Below, one piece after another: positions 61,524 to 64,000 of a DNA stretch of 64,000 bases. The translations under genes and the position numbers were made by a program. The DNA is from Bryobacteraceae bacterium (GTDB taxonomy: Bacteria > Acidobacteriota > Terriglobia > Bryobacterales > Bryobacteraceae), in NCBI GenBank assembly GCA_041394945.1, contig JAWKHH010000001.1:1240001-1304000 (forward strand), read 5' to 3'. Under the pieces are notes generated by a model that made no database searches, was not told the origin of the DNA, and was given only the letters and a program-made list of their open reading frames with translations. Position 1 is the first letter of the stretch; each line of letters starts with the position of its first letter.

Positions 61524-64000
61524 CTATTCTGCCAGAATGGCGACGGGAAATTCGGCGAGCAGGGCGGCGATCCCGATACGGCCGTCCGGGCCCCGTGCGA
61601 CGGTGCGGGCGGTGAGGATCTCCTCAAGCGATGTGGAAGCGCCGGAGGCCAGCTCGATCGCTGTGTCGCTCCAGGCGATGCCGAGCGGCCAACCGGAGCC
61701 GGCCGCGCGAGTGAGGGTGGCGGAGAATCGCGGCACGACGGCAGTGATGGCGCGGGAGCCGGCCCGCCGCGTAAATGCGACAACATGATCGCGAAGGGCG
61801 CCGGAAACCTCCACCGGATCGTATGCGCCCGCGGTGAACAGCTCCGGCCAGCGTTTCCGCAGGCGGAGTCCGGCGGCGGTGACGAAGAGCTTGACGCGGC
61901 CGTCGCGCCAGTTTTCGAGCAGCAGGCGAGGGTGCTCGAAAGGACGGGCGAGTCCGGCAGCCAGGGTCTCGAAATCGACCGTGCGCCGGTTGTCGGGATC
62001 GACGAGGCTGAAATTCCAGTCCTCCGAGCCCTGGTAGATATCGGGGATGCCCGGCGCGCAAAGTTTCAGAACGAGTTGAGCCAGCGAGTTGACCATGCCG
62101 AACCGGTCCAGCCGGGAATGGAACGCAGCGAAGTGTTTCCGGAAGCGAACGGAGCGGCGGCCGGTGAGACTTCGAGTGACGAATTCGGCTACGGCGCGGT
62201 CGTACGCCTCGGACGGGTTGATCCAGCTCGTATGGATTTTCTTTTCCTTTGTGGCCTTTCGCATGTATTCGACCATCCGGGCGACGAACTCGTCACCGGG
62301 GTCGACCGGGGAGGCGGAGGGCCAGGAGCCGAGCAGCGCCTGATAGTAGAGGTACTCATCGGCGCGGTCCGGCATCATCTGCCCGTCGACGATGGTCTTG
62401 AGCCCGGCATTGGATCGGGCGGCCGAGGTGAGCCAGGCGCGGAATTCGTCCGGGATCTCAGAGAGCACGTTGAGGCGGGCGCGCGCATCCTCGCCACGCT
62501 TGGTGTCGTGCGTGGACGACGAGAGCATCGTGAGCGGCCAGCATTCGGCGCGGCGGAGGTTCGAATCGTGATATTCGGCAACCGAGCAGCCGAAGCGCGA
62601 AGGTTCGCCGCCGACTTCGTTTTGGGAACCGAGCGGGATGTACCGGTAGAACGCCGTGTCTTCGACACCCTTTGCCTGGACCGGGCCGGTGTATTGCTGA
62701 AACTTCTGCGCGAACCGCACGGCTCGGCGCCAGGCGGAATCCCCGGCCGCCGCGTTTCCGGCGCGGCGCGCGAAATCCTCGCGGTCCGGAAGCAGCATTC
62801 GTTGAATGAAGGAGAAGATCGTCGGTTCGGTGGCGGGGTTCCGGCGGAGCGCGCGGGCGATGGCGGTCTCGATCGCTTTCTGGTCAAAAGTCGACCATCC
62901 GCTCTCGTCGACATAGGTGCGGTAGACCGGGAAGCAGGCGACGACTTCCCGCAGGGCTTCCTGCAGGCTGTCGAGAGTGAAGTCGCGGTAGCGCCAGTCG
63001 GATTCGGAGATGCGGTTGAGCTCGTGCGCCAGGACGTTGAGTTCGCTGGCCATGGAGCTCGCGACGATCAGCTGCTTGGAATCGTAGACGACGTCGGAAA
63101 ACGCCGGAGCTTCCCCGGCGAAGCGGCTGTAGATGCGCCGGAGCCGGGCGGCGCTGCGGCCGTCGATGAATACGGCGTTGGTGTCGTTGAGGAAGTCGTA
63201 GCCGGTGGTGCCGTGGAGCCGCCACTCCTCCTGCAGAGCTTCGTCGGCGGAGAGAATCTTTTCGGCGACTACGTAGAGGCGCGCTCCCCGGGGTCCGGTA
63301 ATCTCGCGCGCCAGCTGTTCGAAATAGGCCGACGGCGCGTAGAGGCCGTCAACGTGGTCGAGGCGGAGCCCGGTCACCACGCCTTCGGCGGCGAGCCGGG
63401 CCACCAGGGCGTGCGCCGCCACGAAGACTTCCGGATCCTCCATCCGAATCGCCGCTAGTTCGTTGATGTCGAAGAAGCGCCGGTAGTTGATCTCGTGCAT
63501 CGCCGTGCGCCAGTAGGCGAGCCGGTAGACCTGTCCCTCGAGCACGGCATGCAGCAGGCGGTAGCCGTCGTTGTCGCCCTCGGGCGTGTTGACCAGCTCC
63601 ACGCGGCTGTCGACGAAACGGCGCAGGGCCGGACTCGACGCGGTAAGGGTGGAGAGCCGCTCGCGGGCGATCTCAATCTCGCGAATCCGCTCGGCCGACT
63701 TCGACGGACTGGATTCGGTGTAGTCGGGAATGTGGTCGAGATGGAAGAGGATGCTCTGCAGCTCGAGCGCGCCGGGGTCGCCATCGCCAAGCGAGGCGGT
63801 GAACTCGGCCAGGCCATGGCGCAGCAGCGGGCGCATGCGGCGGAGATTCATCGGCAGGTCGTGCGCCCAATAGTGCAGCGTGAACCGTCCCTCGGCGTAG
63901 CGGACCTGGAGTTCGCCGGCGGCGAGAATGTCGCCGTATTGGCCGCCGAGCAATGGAAGCAGGATGCGATTGCGCAGCTCCGGTTTCACCGGGTCCCAAT
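61524..64000 (-). CDS. treY: Maltooligosyl trehalose synthase, 5' end beyond window
   Basis: The frame is open through the right edge (WDPVKPELRNRILLPLLGGQ at the boundary), so about 825 residues are present and the first ~100-150, with the start of the GH13 barrel, are missing. TreY rearranges the reducing-end bond of maltodextrins to make maltooligosyl trehalose. Family segments: INYRRFFDINELAAIRMEDP, GLRLDHVDGLYAPSAYFEQL (catalytic Asp), YVVAEKILS (catalytic Glu), HGTTGYDFLN and LKLCAPGIPDIYQGSEDWNF. TreZ and the glycogen-debranching partners presumably lie outside the window. Confidence 0.93.
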   Translation of the reverse strand, partial: WDPVKPELRNRILLPLLGGQYGDILAAGELQVRYAEGRFTLHYWAHDLPMNLRRMRPLLRHGLAEFTASLGDGDPGALELQSILFHLDHIPDYTESSPSKSAERIREIEIARERLSTLTASSPALRRFVDSRVELVNTPEGDNDGYRLLHAVLEGQVYRLAYWRTAMHEINYRRFFDINELAAIRMEDPEVFVAAHALVARLAAEGVVTGLRLDHVDGLYAPSAYFEQLAREITGPRGARLYVVAEKILSADEALQEEWRLHGTTGYDFLNDTNAVFIDGRSAARLRRIYSRFAGEAPAFSDVVYDSKQLIVASSMASELNVLAHELNRISESDWRYRDFTLDSLQEALREVVACFPVYRTYVDESGWSTFDQKAIETAIARALRRNPATEPTIFSFIQRMLLPDREDFARRAGNAAAGDSAWRRAVRFAQKFQQYTGPVQAKGVEDTAFYRYIPLGSQNEVGGEPSRFGCSVAEYHDSNLRRAECWPLTMLSSSTHDTKRGEDARARLNVLSEIPDEFRAWLTSAARSNAGLKTIVDGQMMPDRADEYLYYQALLGSWPSASPVDPGDEFVARMVEYMRKATKEKKIHTSWINPSEAYDRAVAEFVTRSLTGRRSVRFRKHFAAFHSRLDRFGMVNSLAQLVLKLCAPGIPDIYQGSEDWNFSLVDPDNRRTVDFETLAAGLARPFEHPRLLLENWRDGRVKLFVTAAGLRLRKRWPELFTAGAYDPVEVSGALRDHVVAFTRRAGSRAITAVVPRFSATLTRAAGSGWPLGIAWSDTAIELASGASTSLEEILTARTVARGPDGRIGIAALLAEFPVAILAE

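Noticed and set aside
61035..63458. 807-residue plus-strand open frame opposite treY
   Set aside because: Shadow of the well-supported treY and ATPase frames; composition is Arg/Gly/Ala-rich without recognisable motifs.

Overview
The window looks like chromosomal DNA from a soil-type acidobacterium, probably in the Solibacter/Bryobacter (Bryobacterales) neighbourhood. The reasons are high GC, a carboxypeptidase-regulatory-like TonB-dependent receptor (Oar type), paired Planctomycete-type cytochrome/DUF1501 and DUF1592/DUF1552 modules, and many secreted Gfo/Idh/MocA and TIM-barrel sugar enzymes. BACON/malectin proteins and subtilisins with Trp-Gly tails point the same way. This placement comes from remembered family distributions; no database search was run.

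Layout. 1-9.5 kb: a TPR protein (possibly running in from the left edge), a tiny exported protein, a cNMP-binding/DUF1003 plus DedA pair, a sensor kinase/LuxR regulator/membrane protein operon, a single-domain EamA transporter behind a structured leader, and a 1130-residue TonB-dependent receptor behind a perfect 18-bp palindrome. 9.5-19.6 kb (minus strand): one long apparent operon rimP-nusA-infB-orf-DUF503-rbfA-apbE-hemE-hemG, joining translation/transcription factors to haem synthesis; its leader holds an intrinsic-terminator hairpin. 19.6-23.9 kb: a cyclase-family hydrolase, a decaying AAA ATPase/DUF4276 pair that looks like a broken defence module, a D-aminopeptidase, a secreted PPC-domain protein and an Rpn-type nuclease. 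23.9-35.3 kb: two cytochrome/Tat-exported modules arranged divergently around a sugar isomerase-like TIM barrel, then an ankyrin protein and a second TIM barrel. 35.4-41.1 kb: an Rpn pseudogene, an eno-gpmA-nitrilase-Gfo/Idh operon, rpsU and a small unknown gene. 41.2-54.8 kb: a malectin/BACON adhesin-like protein with a structured leader, an inositol-phosphatase/oxidoreductase pair, a methyltransferase-Hsp70 pair, exported proteins, a LolD-like ATPase, clpC and a histidine kinase. 54.8-64 kb: two paralogous subtilisins, a 910-residue P-loop ATPase of unknown role, and treY truncated by the right edge.

Two signals cut across the window. Several operon-heading genes have a TAnnnT hexamer ending exactly six bases before ATG or GTG, which suggests leaderless transcripts. 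The locus at 20.56-21.93 kb combines an AAA ATPase lacking a normal start codon with a truncated DUF4276 partner, which suggests an inactivated immune system. Nearly all space is coding. The only long stretch without an intact gene is 35326-36245, which holds the Rpn pseudogene. No tRNA, rRNA, CRISPR array or insertion sequence was recognised.
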